NCBI RefSeq assembly: GCF_900445235.1
Contig: NZ_UFSM01000001.1
Coordinates: forward strand, 3,859,501 to 3,923,500
DNA length: 64,000 nt
DNA from: Aminobacter aminovorans
GTDB lineage: Bacteria > Pseudomonadota > Alphaproteobacteria > Rhizobiales > Rhizobiaceae
Direction: 5' to 3'
Made by a program: the position numbers and the translations under genes. The notes under the pieces were generated by a model. It had not been told where the DNA came from, did no database searches, and saw nothing but the letters and a program-made list of their open reading frames with translations. Shown one piece after another: positions 27,194 to 35,664 of this stretch (the stretch's first letter is position 1; each line of letters opens with the position of its first letter).

Positions 27194-28129
27194 ATGCTCA
27201 GGACAATTGGCTTCGCCTCGCTGATGAGCGTTATAACATTAACTTCGCTGACCGCGACGTCGTCCGCAGCCGAGCCGCTGAAAGTGGTGGCGAGCTTCTC
27301 GATCATTGGCGATTTCGCCAAAAATGTCGGCGGCGACCGCATCGAACTGACGACGCTTGTCGGCCCTGACGGCGACGCCCATGTCTATGAGCCCTCGCCC
27401 GCAGATGCGGTGACGATGTCCAAGGCCGATGTCGTGCTGGTCAACGGTTTGCAGTTCGAAGGTTTCCTGCAGCGCCTTGTCGAGGCCAGCGCCACCAAGG
27501 CGTCGGTGGTCGAGCTGACCAAGGGCGTCGAGCCGATCAAGATGAAGGAAGACCATGAGCACGCCGCTGAGGCCGGCGGTGACGACCACCATCACGGCGA
27601 CCTCGACCCGCATGCCTTCCAGTCGATCGCCAATGCCAGGATCTATGTGAAGAACATCGCCGACGCCTTCTGCGCGGCTGATAGCACCGGCTGCGACGCC
27701 TACAGGAGCAACGCCGATGCCTATACGGCCAAGCTCGTCGCCGCCGAGACCGAGGTCAAGGAGGCTGTGGCTGCCATTCCCGAGGCCAAGCGCACCATCA
27801 TCACCTCGCATGACGCCTTCGGCTATTTCGAAAATGCCTATGGCCTGACCTTCCTGGCACCCGAGGGCATTTCGACCGAGGCGGAAGCCTCTGCCGCCGA
27901 CGTGGCGGCACTGATCTCGCAGGTTCGTGGCGACAAGGCGTCGGCGATCTTTGTCGAGAACATCACCAATCCGCGCCTTGTCGAGCAGATTTCGGCCGAA
28001 ACCGGTGTCAAGGTCGGCGGCACGCTCTACTCCGACGCCTTGTCCAAGGCCGACGGCCCGGCCGCGACCTATATCGAGATGATGAAATCCAACATCGCCA
28101 CCATCAAGGGCGCGATCCTCGGCAGCTAG
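27194..28129 (+). CDS. aztC: Zinc ABC transporter substrate-binding protein
   Basis: A periplasmic cluster A-I metal-binding protein of 311 residues. The signal peptide MLRTIGFASLMSVITL ends at about SSAAEP. The body has the expected His metal ligands (GDAHVYEPSPAD; DPHAFQS) and an acidic His-rich flexible loop (DHEHAA, DDHHHGD) between them. The ATG at 27194 with GGAGAG upstream gives the better signal peptide; an in-frame ATG at 27182 is possible. A GTTATAAC core lies inside the signal-peptide coding sequence (27230-27237). A terminator follows at 28211. Confidence 0.95.
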   Translation: MLRTIGFASLMSVITLTSLTATSSAAEPLKVVASFSIIGDFAKNVGGDRIELTTLVGPDGDAHVYEPSPADAVTMSKADVVLVNGLQFEGFLQRLVEASATKASVVELTKGVEPIKMKEDHEHAAEAGGDDHHHGDLDPHAFQSIANARIYVKNIADAFCAADSTGCDAYRSNADAYTAKLVAAETEVKEAVAAIPEAKRTIITSHDAFGYFENAYGLTFLAPEGISTEAEASAADVAALISQVRGDKASAIFVENITNPRLVEQISAETGVKVGGTLYSDALSKADGPAATYIEMMKSNIATIKGAILGS

Positions 28130-28210
28130 GCCTGCCCGCATGAAGCACCGGCGGCCCGAGCGATCGGGCTGCCGCACGACCCGACCAGCCTGCCCGACCA
28201 GCCGGAATGA

Positions 28211-28237
28211 AGGCGGGGCGCAAAACCTCGCCTTTTT
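28211..28237 (+). terminator. Intrinsic terminator between aztC and aztD
   Basis: AGGCGGGG (28211-28218), a 7-nt loop and CCTCGCCT (28226-28233) form an 8-bp stem with one G-U pair, and the last T starts a run of five T. It separates the aztABC transcript from the Zur-box promoter of aztD. Confidence 0.75.
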
Positions 28238-28250
28238 CCTGAACTGCATT

Positions 28251-28265
28251 TGTTATGTAATAACA
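28251..28265. promoter_or_regulatory. Zur box upstream of aztD
   Basis: TGTTATGTAATAACA: perfect 6-bp arms TGTTAT/ATAACA around 3 nt, matching the alphaproteobacterial Zur pattern. It lies 14 bp before the aztD ATG. Confidence 0.85.
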
Positions 28266-28279
28266 TTTATGAGGACAAG

Positions 28280-29470
28280 ATGAAACATCTGCTCGCCACC
28301 ACATCCGCGCTCGCCGTCCTGCTGGGGGTCGCCGCGGCGCCCGCGCTCGCCGAGGAACAAACCGCATGGCGGCTGTTCGTCTCCGATCATGCCGCGCCGG
28401 TCATTCATGCCCTCGACATGGACACCGGCAAGACGATCGAGACCTTCAACGTCAAGGCGCCGACAAGCCTCTACCGCTCCGACAGCGGCCGCAGCATCTT
28501 TGCCGTGCAAGGCAAGGGCGACGTGATCTCGGTGCTGTCGAGCGGCATCTCCTTCGGCGACCATGGCGACCACGGCGACATCAAGGTCGAGGCGCCACGG
28601 CTGCTCGACGTCGCCTTCGAGGGCAAGAAGCCGTCGCATTTCGTCGATCATGACGGCGACATCGCCCTGTTCTTCGACGGCGAAGGCAAGGCGCGCGTCA
28701 CCCGCGAAGCCGACATACTGGACGGCAAGCCGGCCATCCGCGAGGTGGCGACCGATGCCCCCCATCATGGTGTCGCCGTCGCCCTTGGCGACGACGTGCT
28801 GATATCGGAACCAAACACGGACAAACCCGACGAACTGCCGGTCGGCATTCGTGTCGTCGACCGTGCCGGCGCGACTGTCGGCGCTGTCCATGCCTGCCCC
28901 GACCTGCATGGCGAGGCATCGTCAGGCAACCTCGTGGCCATTGCCTGCGCCGCAGGGCTCCTGATCACCAGCGGGGACGGCAAGATTGAGCTCTTGCCTT
29001 ATGACAAGGCCTTGCCGGAGGGCAAATCGACGACACTCGTCGGCGGTCGCGGACTGCAATATTTCCTCGGCAATTATGGCCCAAGTGCTGTCGTGCTGAT
29101 CGATCCCAAATCCGAGCAGGCGTTCCGGCTGATCGACCTGCCGACGCGCCGGGTGCATTTCACCGTCGATCCGGTGCGGGCGAAATTCGCCTATGTCTTC
29201 ACCGAGGACGGCCAGTTGCACCGCATCGACGTGGTCGGGGGCAAGATCGACGCCTCGCTCAAGCTGACCGAGCCCTACTCCATGGACGGCCATTGGAGCG
29301 ATCCGCGCCCGCGCATCGCGGTTGCCGGCAGCCGCATCGTCGTCTCCGACCCGCTCAAGAGCGTGCTGCATGTCGTCGATGCCGATAGCTTCAAAAAAGG
29401 CGACGACATCGCGCTCGAAGGCAAGCCCTTCAATCTCGTTGCCGTCGGCGGCTCCGGCGAAACGCACTGA
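28280..29470 (+). CDS. aztD: Periplasmic zinc metallochaperone AztD
   Basis: A beta-propeller-type secreted protein of 396 residues, matching AztD, which hands zinc to AztC in the periplasm. It has a clear signal peptide (MKHLLATTSALAVLLG, cleavage near PALA-EE). His/Asp motifs that could bind zinc include GDHGDHGD, FVDHDGD, DAPHHG and CPDLHGE. The start ATG at 28280 has GAGGAC upstream and a perfect Zur box immediately before it. A preceding terminator means it has its own promoter. Confidence 0.93.
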   Translation: MKHLLATTSALAVLLGVAAAPALAEEQTAWRLFVSDHAAPVIHALDMDTGKTIETFNVKAPTSLYRSDSGRSIFAVQGKGDVISVLSSGISFGDHGDHGDIKVEAPRLLDVAFEGKKPSHFVDHDGDIALFFDGEGKARVTREADILDGKPAIREVATDAPHHGVAVALGDDVLISEPNTDKPDELPVGIRVVDRAGATVGAVHACPDLHGEASSGNLVAIACAAGLLITSGDGKIELLPYDKALPEGKSTTLVGGRGLQYFLGNYGPSAVVLIDPKSEQAFRLIDLPTRRVHFTVDPVRAKFAYVFTEDGQLHRIDVVGGKIDASLKLTEPYSMDGHWSDPRPRIAVAGSRIVVSDPLKSVLHVVDADSFKKGDDIALEGKPFNLVAVGGSGETH

Positions 29471-29485
29471 CCGGCACGCGCAGAT

Positions 29486-29513
29486 CCGGCGGCATCCGCC
29501 GCCGGTTGTTTCG
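29486..29513 (+). terminator. Terminator after aztD
   Basis: CCGGCGG (29486-29492), a 6-nt loop and CCGCCGG (29499-29505), followed by TTGTTTCG. Located 16 nt after the aztD stop. Confidence 0.5.
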
Positions 29514-29611
29514 CCCACGTCCCGGCCGGCGGCATTCGCTGTCGGGCAAATTCCACTCACATCCTGACGGCGGCATATGTCGCCGGCTACCCACATCGAA
29601 GGGAGTGACCA

Positions 29612-30832
29612 ATGCCCGTCCCAAACAAGCCGGCACGACTGCCCGTGACAGTGCTCTCCGGTTTCCTCGGTGCAGGAAAGACCACGCTTCTCAATCATAT
29701 CCTGAACAACCGCGTCGGCCTTCGCGTCGCCGTCATCGTCAACGACATGAGCGAGGTCAATATCGACGCAGCGCTGGTCCGCGACGGCGGCGCCGACCTG
29801 TCGCGCACCGACGAACAGTTGGTCGAAATGACCAATGGCTGCATCTGCTGCACCTTGCGCGACGACCTGCTCAAGGAGGTGCGCGCGCTCGCCGGGCAGA
29901 ACCGCTTCGACTACCTGCTGATCGAATCGACAGGCATTTCCGAGCCCCTGCCCGTCGCCTCGACCTTCCAGTTCCGCGACGAAAACGGCCAAAGCCTGTC
30001 CGACGTCGCCCGCCTCGACACGATGGTGACTGTCGTCGACGCCGCCAACCTGCTCAAGGACTATGCGTCGTCAGATTTCCTCCGGGATCGCGGCGAACAG
30101 GCCGGCCCCGGCGACGATCGCGCTCTGGTCGACCTTCTCGTCGAGCAGATCGAATTCGCCGATGTCGTCGTGCTCAACAAGGCGTCGTCGGCCAGTGCTG
30201 CCGACCGCGACGCCGCGCGCAAGATCGTCTTCGCGCTCAACCCCGATGCCCGGCTGGTCGAGACCGATTTCGGCCGCGTGCCGACGGACACCGTCCTCGG
30301 CACCGGTCTGTTCGATTTCGACAAGGCCGAACAGCATCCCTTGTGGTTCAAGGAGCTGAACGGTTTTGGCAATCACATCCCCGAAACCGAGGAATATGGC
30401 ATCCGCTCCTTCGTCTATCGCGAAAGGCGGCCGTTCGACCCTGAGAAGCTGCACGGCTTCATCAACCGCCAATGGCCCGGTGTGATCCGCGCCAAGGGTT
30501 TCTTCTGGCTCGCCACACGGTCCGAATTCGTCGGCGAGATCAGCCAGGCCGGCGCGCTGGTGCGCACCGGCAAGCGTGGCCTGTGGTGGTCGGCGGTGCC
30601 GCGCGGACAATGGCCCGACCATCCCGAATGGCATGAAGCGATGAAGCCCTATCTCGACCCGGTATGGGGCGACCGGCGGCAGGAGATCGTCTTCATCGGC
30701 TGCCATCCGATGAACGAGGTGCGCATCCGGGCCGAACTCGACGACTGCCTCGTTCAGGCCTCGTCGTTTACGCCAGGCAAATGGCGTGATCTCACCGATC
30801 CGTTCCCGTCCTGGCAACGCCCGGCTGCCTGA
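29612..30832 (+). CDS. COG0523 (CobW-like) GTPase, putative zinc metallochaperone
   Basis: A G3E-family P-loop GTPase of 406 residues, of the COG0523 branch that delivers zinc under starvation (ZigA/YciC-like). It has Walker [12 protein letters not shown] (about residue 17), a metal-binding CxCC in NGCICCTLR (about 76), and ESTGISEP (about 107). The usual G4 motif NKxD reads NKAS, which is unusual. The C-terminal CobW domain contains [12 protein letters not shown] and an FIGCHPMNE end typical of YciC. It starts with GGGAG upstream, 141 bp after aztD. Its place beside the azt genes supports a zinc role. No Zur box was seen directly before it. Confidence 0.9.
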   Translation: MPVPNKPARLPVTVLSGFLGAGKTTLLNHILNNRVGLRVAVIVNDMSEVNIDAALVRDGGADLSRTDEQLVEMTNGCICCTLRDDLLKEVRALAGQNRFDYLLIESTGISEPLPVASTFQFRDENGQSLSDVARLDTMVTVVDAANLLKDYASSDFLRDRGEQAGPGDDRALVDLLVEQIEFADVVVLNKASSASAADRDAARKIVFALNPDARLVETDFGRVPTDTVLGTGLFDFDKAEQHPLWFKELNGFGNHIPETEEYGIRSFVYRERRPFDPEKLHGFINRQWPGVIRAKGFFWLATRSEFVGEISQAGALVRTGKRGLWWSAVPRGQWPDHPEWHEAMKPYLDPVWGDRRQEIVFIGCHPMNEVRIRAELDDCLVQASSFTPGKWRDLTDPFPSWQRPAA

Positions 30833-30858
30833 CACAGGCCCAACAGGAGTTGCCCCGC

Positions 30859-30885
30859 GGCGCCAGCAGTGGCAAGACTGGCGCC
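30859..30885. other. Hairpin after the COG0523 gene
   Basis: Perfect 8-bp arms GGCGCCAG and CTGGCGCC with an 11-nt loop and no T-run. It is a possible Rho-assisted terminator or mRNA end structure. Confidence 0.35.
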
Positions 30886-30925
30886 GACGCGCCGCCGGAG
30901 CGGCCAGCAAACTGTGAGGACGACG

Positions 30926-31264
30926 ATGGAATACCGCCAGATCACCGACGACTATTCGGTTTCGGGCCAGATCACTCCCGATGAAGTTGCCGCCATCAAG
31001 GCCGCCGGCTTCAAGAGCGTCATCTGCAACCGCCCCGACGACGAGCAGCCCGGCCAGCCTTCCGCCGACAGCGTCAAGGCCGCCGTCGAAGCCGCCGGCC
31101 TTGCCTTCCGCTACATCCCCGTCATCAGCGGCGCCATGACCGGCGACAATGTTGCCGACATGGCCGACGCGCTCGACGAGTTGGACGGTCCGGTGTTCGC
31201 CTATTGCCGTTCGGGCACGCGCTGCACCAATCTCTACATGGCGATCCAGCAGAGCAAGGGCTGA
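30926..31264 (+). CDS. TIGR01244-family sulfur transferase/phosphatase-like protein
   Basis: A 112-residue protein of the DUF442/BLH family (rhodanese/dual-specificity-phosphatase fold), found fused to or beside persulfide dioxygenases in other bacteria. Seen are the N-terminal MEYRQITDDYSVSGQI, the CNRPDDEQPGQPS segment and the catalytic loop AYCRSGTRC with the nucleophilic Cys. The start ATG has GAGGA 5 nt upstream. Here it stands alone, without the MBL dioxygenase partner. The function is inferred from family only. Confidence 0.85.
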   Translation: MEYRQITDDYSVSGQITPDEVAAIKAAGFKSVICNRPDDEQPGQPSADSVKAAVEAAGLAFRYIPVISGAMTGDNVADMADALDELDGPVFAYCRSGTRCTNLYMAIQQSKG

Positions 31265-31334
31265 TCGGCACGGCGACTGGGGCTCATGCTTGGAAGGGTC
31301 GTGAGGCCAAAAATTATGGCCGTAAGGACGAGCC

Positions 31335-31562
31335 ATGAACGTCTCAATCGCAGAAGCCAAAGCCAAGTTCTCCGAACTGATCAAGCGGGCGGAGGCCGGC
31401 GAAGAAATCATCGTCACGCGTCACGGCAAGGCGGTGGCGACGATCGCTGCTCCGCCCAAAGCCGACACCACACGCGCCAGCCCGATTGGTGCGATGAAGG
31501 GGATCTGGATTTGGGACGATTTTGATGAGCTCGGCCCGGAATGGGATGATTATATCAAGTGA
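31335..31562 (+). CDS. Phd/YefM-type antitoxin
   Basis: A 75-residue antitoxin-like protein: N-terminal DNA-binding Phd domain (MNVSIAEAKAKFSEL, GEEIIVTRHGKAVA) and a C-terminal acidic tail (DDFDELGPEWDDY) of the type that plugs a PIN toxin. The partner gene directly downstream is reduced to a fragment (31563-31652), so this is an orphan antitoxin that may keep only an autoregulatory role. Confidence 0.88.
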   Translation: MNVSIAEAKAKFSELIKRAEAGEEIIVTRHGKAVATIAAPPKADTTRASPIGAMKGIWIWDDFDELGPEWDDYIK

Positions 31563-31654
31563 GCTGTTCACGGTTCAAGATACCCATGTCCTGCTGTGGG
31601 CCGTGAGCAAGGGCTCTCGCCCCATCATAGGGAAATCCGGCATTTTGCCGCCAT
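31561..31654 (+). pseudogene. PIN-domain (VapC-like) toxin remnant
   Basis: Immediately after the antitoxin stop the frame reads FTVQDTHVLLWAVSKGSR and then loses similarity, ending at a TGA at 31652-31654. VQDTHVLLWAVSK corresponds to the N terminus of VapC toxins (usual form LLDTHVLLWA...), including the first catalytic Asp. There is no start codon with a ribosome-binding site, and more than 100 residues of the toxin are absent. Confidence 0.75.
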
Positions 31655-31668
31655 GACGTGGCGCTGGT

Positions 31669-32205
31669 CTAAATCCCCAGCCGCTCCACCTCTTCTCCCC
31701 TGAAGCGCAGGTCGTAGTCGAGGAAGAACTCGTCGAGTTGCGGCGGCGCGACCGATGTGCCCGACAGCATCGCATGGACCTGGCCGCGATGATGGATCTG
31801 GTGGATGAACAGATGCGCCAGCAGGTCGCCGATGCGCTCGGGGATCTGGCCGGCCTCGCCGCGATCCGACAGCACCCGCCTGTCCAGATCGGCTGCACTC
31901 AGACCGTCGCAGCAGGCAACCAGCCGCCGGTCGAATTCGGCCTGCGCCGCGGCAAGACTCTGCGCCGTGTCGAAGGCAACAAAACGGTCGAACAGCTTCT
32001 GGCCCTCGCCGCCCTCCTCGATCATGTCGAGATAGAACAGGTCGACTTCCAGTATGTGGTTCAGCGTCTCCCTGAGCGAGGGGAAAAAGCTCGTCCGTTC
32101 GGCCTCGAGTTCGCCCGGCTGTAGGGCCAGCACGGCGCGGTAGATGCGGTCGTTGGACCACAGATTGTTCCGCGCCATGCGGCTGAAATGGCTGGTCAAC
32201 TCCAT
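31669..32205 (-). CDS. DinB-family protein
   Basis: A 178-residue four-helix-bundle protein of the DinB/YfiT-like superfamily, usually a metal-binding thiol-dependent transferase of unknown substrate. The His triad is visible as LNHILEVD near residue 50 and FIHQIHHRGQ near 133. The start is the ATG at 32205 (MELTSHFSR), 13 bp after the stop of the FAH-like gene, so the two may form an operon. A longer frame upstream overlaps that gene and is unlikely. Confidence 0.88.
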   Translation of the reverse strand: MELTSHFSRMARNNLWSNDRIYRAVLALQPGELEAERTSFFPSLRETLNHILEVDLFYLDMIEEGGEGQKLFDRFVAFDTAQSLAAAQAEFDRRLVACCDGLSAADLDRRVLSDRGEAGQIPERIGDLLAHLFIHQIHHRGQVHAMLSGTSVAPPQLDEFFLDYDLRFRGEEVERLGI

Positions 32206-32218
32206 CCGGGCAGCGGTC

Positions 32219-32962
32219 TCAGGCCGACTCGAACCTGCCGACCTGGCGTTCGATGGCACCGAAGATCGAGTGGCCGGCCTTGTCCTTCATCTCGACGCGC
32301 AGCGTGTCGCCGAGCGACACCGACAGCGTTTCCACAGCGCCCCTGACAATGGCGCCGGTGCCGAGCGCGCGGGTTGCGGCGGCTTCAGCGATCAGCTTGG
32401 GAAAGCTGGTCCAGACCGAAGTGACGTTGCGCGCGCCGGCAATCAGCGGCAGGTGCATCGCCCCGTCCCAGCCATCGCCCAGTTCGTCGGGGGTGACGGC
32501 GACAGGCGACAGCGCCGAAGTGCCGGCCTGGCCGCCATCGAGGATGGTATCGGTGGAAAGCACGATCAGCGCCACCGCGTCCTTCGCCGCCTCTTCGCTC
32601 GCCGCCATGGCAACGTCGCCGACGATGACGGCGACAGCGGCTTCGATACTGGCGTCACGGATCTTGCCGGGCAGTTCGATCGGGTCGCGCGGACCGGCGA
32701 AGGCATCGCCGCCGCCAAGCCGCTGGTAGGCGCGCGGCAAGGGCGAGTGGGCGTCGTGCTCGTGGAACCGCGACGACGGCACCGCGCCGATTTCGAGCGA
32801 GCCGGCCAAGGCCGCGAGATGCGGGGAGATCCGGCGCCAGTCGTCGAGCGCCGCCTGCAGGTTGGGTGCCAGGAACGAGGCATCGGTGTATCGCGTCAGG
32901 TCGCGCGAGACGATGACCAGTTTCCCGTCACGCGAACCGTTCTTCAGCGTCGCCAGTTTCAT
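32219..32962 (-). CDS. Fumarylacetoacetase-fold protein, shortened and probably inactive
   Basis: A 247-residue relative of bacterial fumarylacetoacetate hydrolase-family proteins of about 330 residues. The family N terminus (MKLATLKNGSRDGKLVIVSRD), the SPLPRAYQ block and SPVAVTPDELGD are recognisable, but two internal stretches are missing. The metal-binding ExE (normally in EAEVAVI) reads EAAVAVI, so a ligand is lost, and the YxGxSD region is absent. The start ATG has GGGAGGA upstream. It may be a decaying paralogue or have a non-catalytic role. Confidence 0.8.
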   Translation of the reverse strand: MKLATLKNGSRDGKLVIVSRDLTRYTDASFLAPNLQAALDDWRRISPHLAALAGSLEIGAVPSSRFHEHDAHSPLPRAYQRLGGGDAFAGPRDPIELPGKIRDASIEAAVAVIVGDVAMAASEEAAKDAVALIVLSTDTILDGGQAGTSALSPVAVTPDELGDGWDGAMHLPLIAGARNVTSVWTSFPKLIAEAAATRALGTGAIVRGAVETLSVSLGDTLRVEMKDKAGHSIFGAIERQVGRFESA

Positions 32963-32976
32963 GCACGTCCTCCCGG

Positions 32977-33846
32977 TTAGGGGGCGTCTTCGCCCTTGTC
33001 AGTCACAACAAGCCCGTCGCGACCAATCGTCAAGGGACCATTCCATGTTTTCCTGACAGCTTCGACCCAATCGGCCTCGCCGATGTCGGGATCGTCAGCC
33101 GGAATGAGGTGGTTGAGCACAAGGCGGCCGACGCCGGCACGCGCAGCGATGGTGCCCGCCTCGCCGGCCAGGCTGTGGCTTGCCATCAGATGTTCGCGCA
33201 ACCGCGCGCCGTTGCCGGTGCGTGCGACCAGCCGCTCGACCCCCTCCTCCAGCATCGCCTCATGCAGCAGGATGTCGGCGCCGCGCGCGAATTCCGCCAG
33301 AGGCGGGAAATAGGCCGTATCGGCGGAAAAGACGATTGAAGTGCCCTGGTGCTCGAAGCGCAGGGCAAAACACTCGGTGACAGGCGGATGATCGACACGC
33401 AGGGCGCGAACCGAAAGATCGCCGTCGCGCATCACCTCACCCTCGCCGAACTCCACCACCTCGACCATCTCGCGCAGATCCGGGCGACCTTCGTCGACGA
33501 TCCTGATTTCGATGTCGAATTCAAGCGCTTGCACGAAACTCTGCCAGTATCGATTCAATCCGGCCGGACCGAAAAGCCTGACCGGTGTGGCAAGCCCGGC
33601 GGTCCAGGCGGTGTGCAGCAACGGCCCGAGCTCGAGCACATGGTCGGAATGGAGATGGGTGATGAAAACGAGGTCGAGCGCCTTGAGGCTGAGACCGGCA
33701 TCGGTCACGCCGCGCGTCACGCCGAGGCCGCAATCGATCACAATGGTGCGGCCGCCGAGTTGGAGCAGCGTCGAGGTCGGCCACGGGCCGCCTGGCCTGA
33801 TCGCCGGCCCGCCCTTGGTGCCGAGCAGGACAAGACGGCCGCTCAT
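32977..33846 (-). CDS. MBL-fold metallohydrolase
   Basis: A 289-residue metallo-beta-lactamase-fold hydrolase close to the ribonuclease Z/arylsulfatase-like branch. The di-zinc motif HLHSDH is at about residue 64, a further Asp is in FSADTAY (about 174), a His in LMASHSLAGEAG (about 223), and LVLNHLIP near 244. No signal peptide. The substrate is unknown. It lies 14 bp upstream of the FAH-like gene, apparently in the same transcript. Confidence 0.88.
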   Translation of the reverse strand: MSGRLVLLGTKGGPAIRPGGPWPTSTLLQLGGRTIVIDCGLGVTRGVTDAGLSLKALDLVFITHLHSDHVLELGPLLHTAWTAGLATPVRLFGPAGLNRYWQSFVQALEFDIEIRIVDEGRPDLREMVEVVEFGEGEVMRDGDLSVRALRVDHPPVTECFALRFEHQGTSIVFSADTAYFPPLAEFARGADILLHEAMLEEGVERLVARTGNGARLREHLMASHSLAGEAGTIAARAGVGRLVLNHLIPADDPDIGEADWVEAVRKTWNGPLTIGRDGLVVTDKGEDAP

Positions 33847-33958
33847 GCGCCCCTGTCCGGGCGAGCAGCCGGGATCCGGACTTCAGCTTTCATGTCGAAC
33901 CTCTTTTTGCCTGCGCCCAAGCTAGAGCGCCTGAAGTGACCGAGGCAAGGTCAAAGCG

Positions 33959-34462
33959 TCAATCGACGCGGCGCGGATATTGCGCGCGTGGCGGGATCCA
34001 GTGATGGACAAGTGCCAGCAGCAGCAGGCTGATGCAGCTCAACAACACGACGATGAACAGCGTGCTGCCCTGGTAGGGCGTCGCCGTCGCAACGAGCGGG
34101 ATGGCGCCTGCCGGCGGGTGGGTGACGCGGAACATCAGCATCAGGGCAATCGAAACACCGACCGCCACGGCCGACACTTCCCACAGGCCGGGGAAAGCCA
34201 TCGCGGCGGCGACGCCGACCAGCGTGGCGATGAAATAACCGGCGAAGATGTTGATCGGCTGCGCCAGCGGGCTGGCGGGCTGGCCGAACAGCAGGACCGC
34301 GGTTGCGCCCAGCGGCGCGATCAGCATCGGCAGGCCGGTGACCGATGCCAGGCCGCCGACGGCCGCCAGGCCGACAATCGCGCCCGATCCCGACTTGACG
34401 TGCGAGATCATCTGTCCTTTCGGCTCATGCCGGGCAGTAAGGGTGCGAATGTGACGGCGCAT
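33959..34462 (-). CDS. HPP-family membrane protein
   Basis: A 167-residue integral membrane protein with four or five hydrophobic helices and the family-defining THPPAGAIPL motif at about residue 117. HPP proteins of plants and cyanobacteria have been linked to nitrite transport; the bacterial role is open. Internal methionine MISHVKSG (34411) is an alternative start. Confidence 0.88.
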   Translation of the reverse strand: MRRHIRTLTARHEPKGQMISHVKSGSGAIVGLAAVGGLASVTGLPMLIAPLGATAVLLFGQPASPLAQPINIFAGYFIATLVGVAAAMAFPGLWEVSAVAVGVSIALMLMFRVTHPPAGAIPLVATATPYQGSTLFIVVLLSCISLLLLALVHHWIPPRAQYPRRVD

Positions 34463-34575
34463 CTGTCTTTCCAGGCCGAAGGGCCCGCTTCAATAGCAAA
34501 TCAGGGCTTCGGCTGGCAACGTGGCTTTATTCGATTTTTTCTCCCCACAGTGAAAAATCTTTCCCTGACAATCCC

Positions 34576-35610
34576 CTACCAATCCATGACGACCTTGCCG
34601 GAATTGCCGCTGCGCATGGCGTCAAAACCGGCCTGATAGTCGTCGATGCCGATGCGGTGGGTGATCAGGCCGCTGACATCGAGCGGCCCCTGGACCAGCG
34701 CGATCATCTTGTACCAGGTCTCGAACATTTCGCGGCCATAGATGCCCTTGAGATGCAGCATCTTGAAGATGACCTTGTTCCAGTCGATTTCGAAACCGGT
34801 CGGCGCAATGCCGAGAATGGCGATCTTGCCGCCATTGTTCATGGTGTCGATCATGTCGCGGAAGGCAACCGCCGAGCCCGACATTTCGAGGCCGATGTCA
34901 AAGCCCTCGGTCATGCCTTCCTCGCGCATCACGTCGCGCAGCTTTTCCCTGGAGGCGTCGACGACGTGATGGATGCCCATCTTGCGGGCCAGCGCCAGCC
35001 GGGTCGGGTTGATGTCGGTGATGACGACCTTTCGGGCACCGACGCATTGGGCGACCAGCGCGCCCATGATGCCGATCGGCCCGGCACCGGTGACCAGCAC
35101 GTCCTCGCCGACGAGATCGAAGGACAGCGCGGTGTGTACCGCATTGCCGAGCGGGTCGAAGATCGCGGCGATCTCGTCGGAGACATCGTCGGGGATCGGC
35201 ACGACATTATGCTGGGGAATGGCGACATATTCGGCGAAGGAGCCCGGCCGGTTGACGCCGACTCCAAGCGTGTTGCGGCACAGATGTCCCCGCCCGGCCC
35301 GGCAATTTCGGCAATGGCCGCAGACGATATGGCCTTCGCCCGAGACGCGCTGGCCGACCTTGTAGTCGTTCACCCCGGCGCCAAAATCAGCGACGGTGCC
35401 GACAAATTCGTGCCCTGTCACCATCGGCACCGGCACGGTCTTCTGCGCCCATTGATCCCAATTGTAGATGTGCACGTCAGTTCCGCAGATCGCCGACTTC
35501 CTGACCTTGATCAGCACGTCGTTGGGGCCGACCTCCGGCACCGGCACTTCCTCCATCCAGATACCCGGTTCAGCCTTCGCCTTTACCAGCGCTCGCATCA
35601 TGTTCGACAT
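34576..35610 (-). CDS. tdh: L-threonine 3-dehydrogenase
   Basis: An NAD+- and Zn-dependent medium-chain dehydrogenase oxidising L-threonine to 2-amino-3-ketobutyrate. The 344-residue product has the catalytic-zinc GHEFVGTV block (about residue 67), the structural zinc Cys cluster [15 protein letters not shown] (about 98) and the Rossmann [10 protein letters not shown] (about 175). AAGGA precedes the ATG. It is the second gene of kbl-tdh, 54 bp after kbl. Confidence 0.97.
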   Translation of the reverse strand: MSNMMRALVKAKAEPGIWMEEVPVPEVGPNDVLIKVRKSAICGTDVHIYNWDQWAQKTVPVPMVTGHEFVGTVADFGAGVNDYKVGQRVSGEGHIVCGHCRNCRAGRGHLCRNTLGVGVNRPGSFAEYVAIPQHNVVPIPDDVSDEIAAIFDPLGNAVHTALSFDLVGEDVLVTGAGPIGIMGALVAQCVGARKVVITDINPTRLALARKMGIHHVVDASREKLRDVMREEGMTEGFDIGLEMSGSAVAFRDMIDTMNNGGKIAILGIAPTGFEIDWNKVIFKMLHLKGIYGREMFETWYKMIALVQGPLDVSGLITHRIGIDDYQAGFDAMRSGNSGKVVMDW

Positions 35611-35664
35611 CGTCTTGTCCTTGGAATCGCTTGATCCGGAATCGCTTTTGACCGTTCCGCTGCC

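Noticed and set aside
31335..31654. Functional VapBC-type toxin-antitoxin pair
   Set aside because: The toxin reading frame ends after a short conserved stretch and lacks a start, so only the antitoxin is intact.
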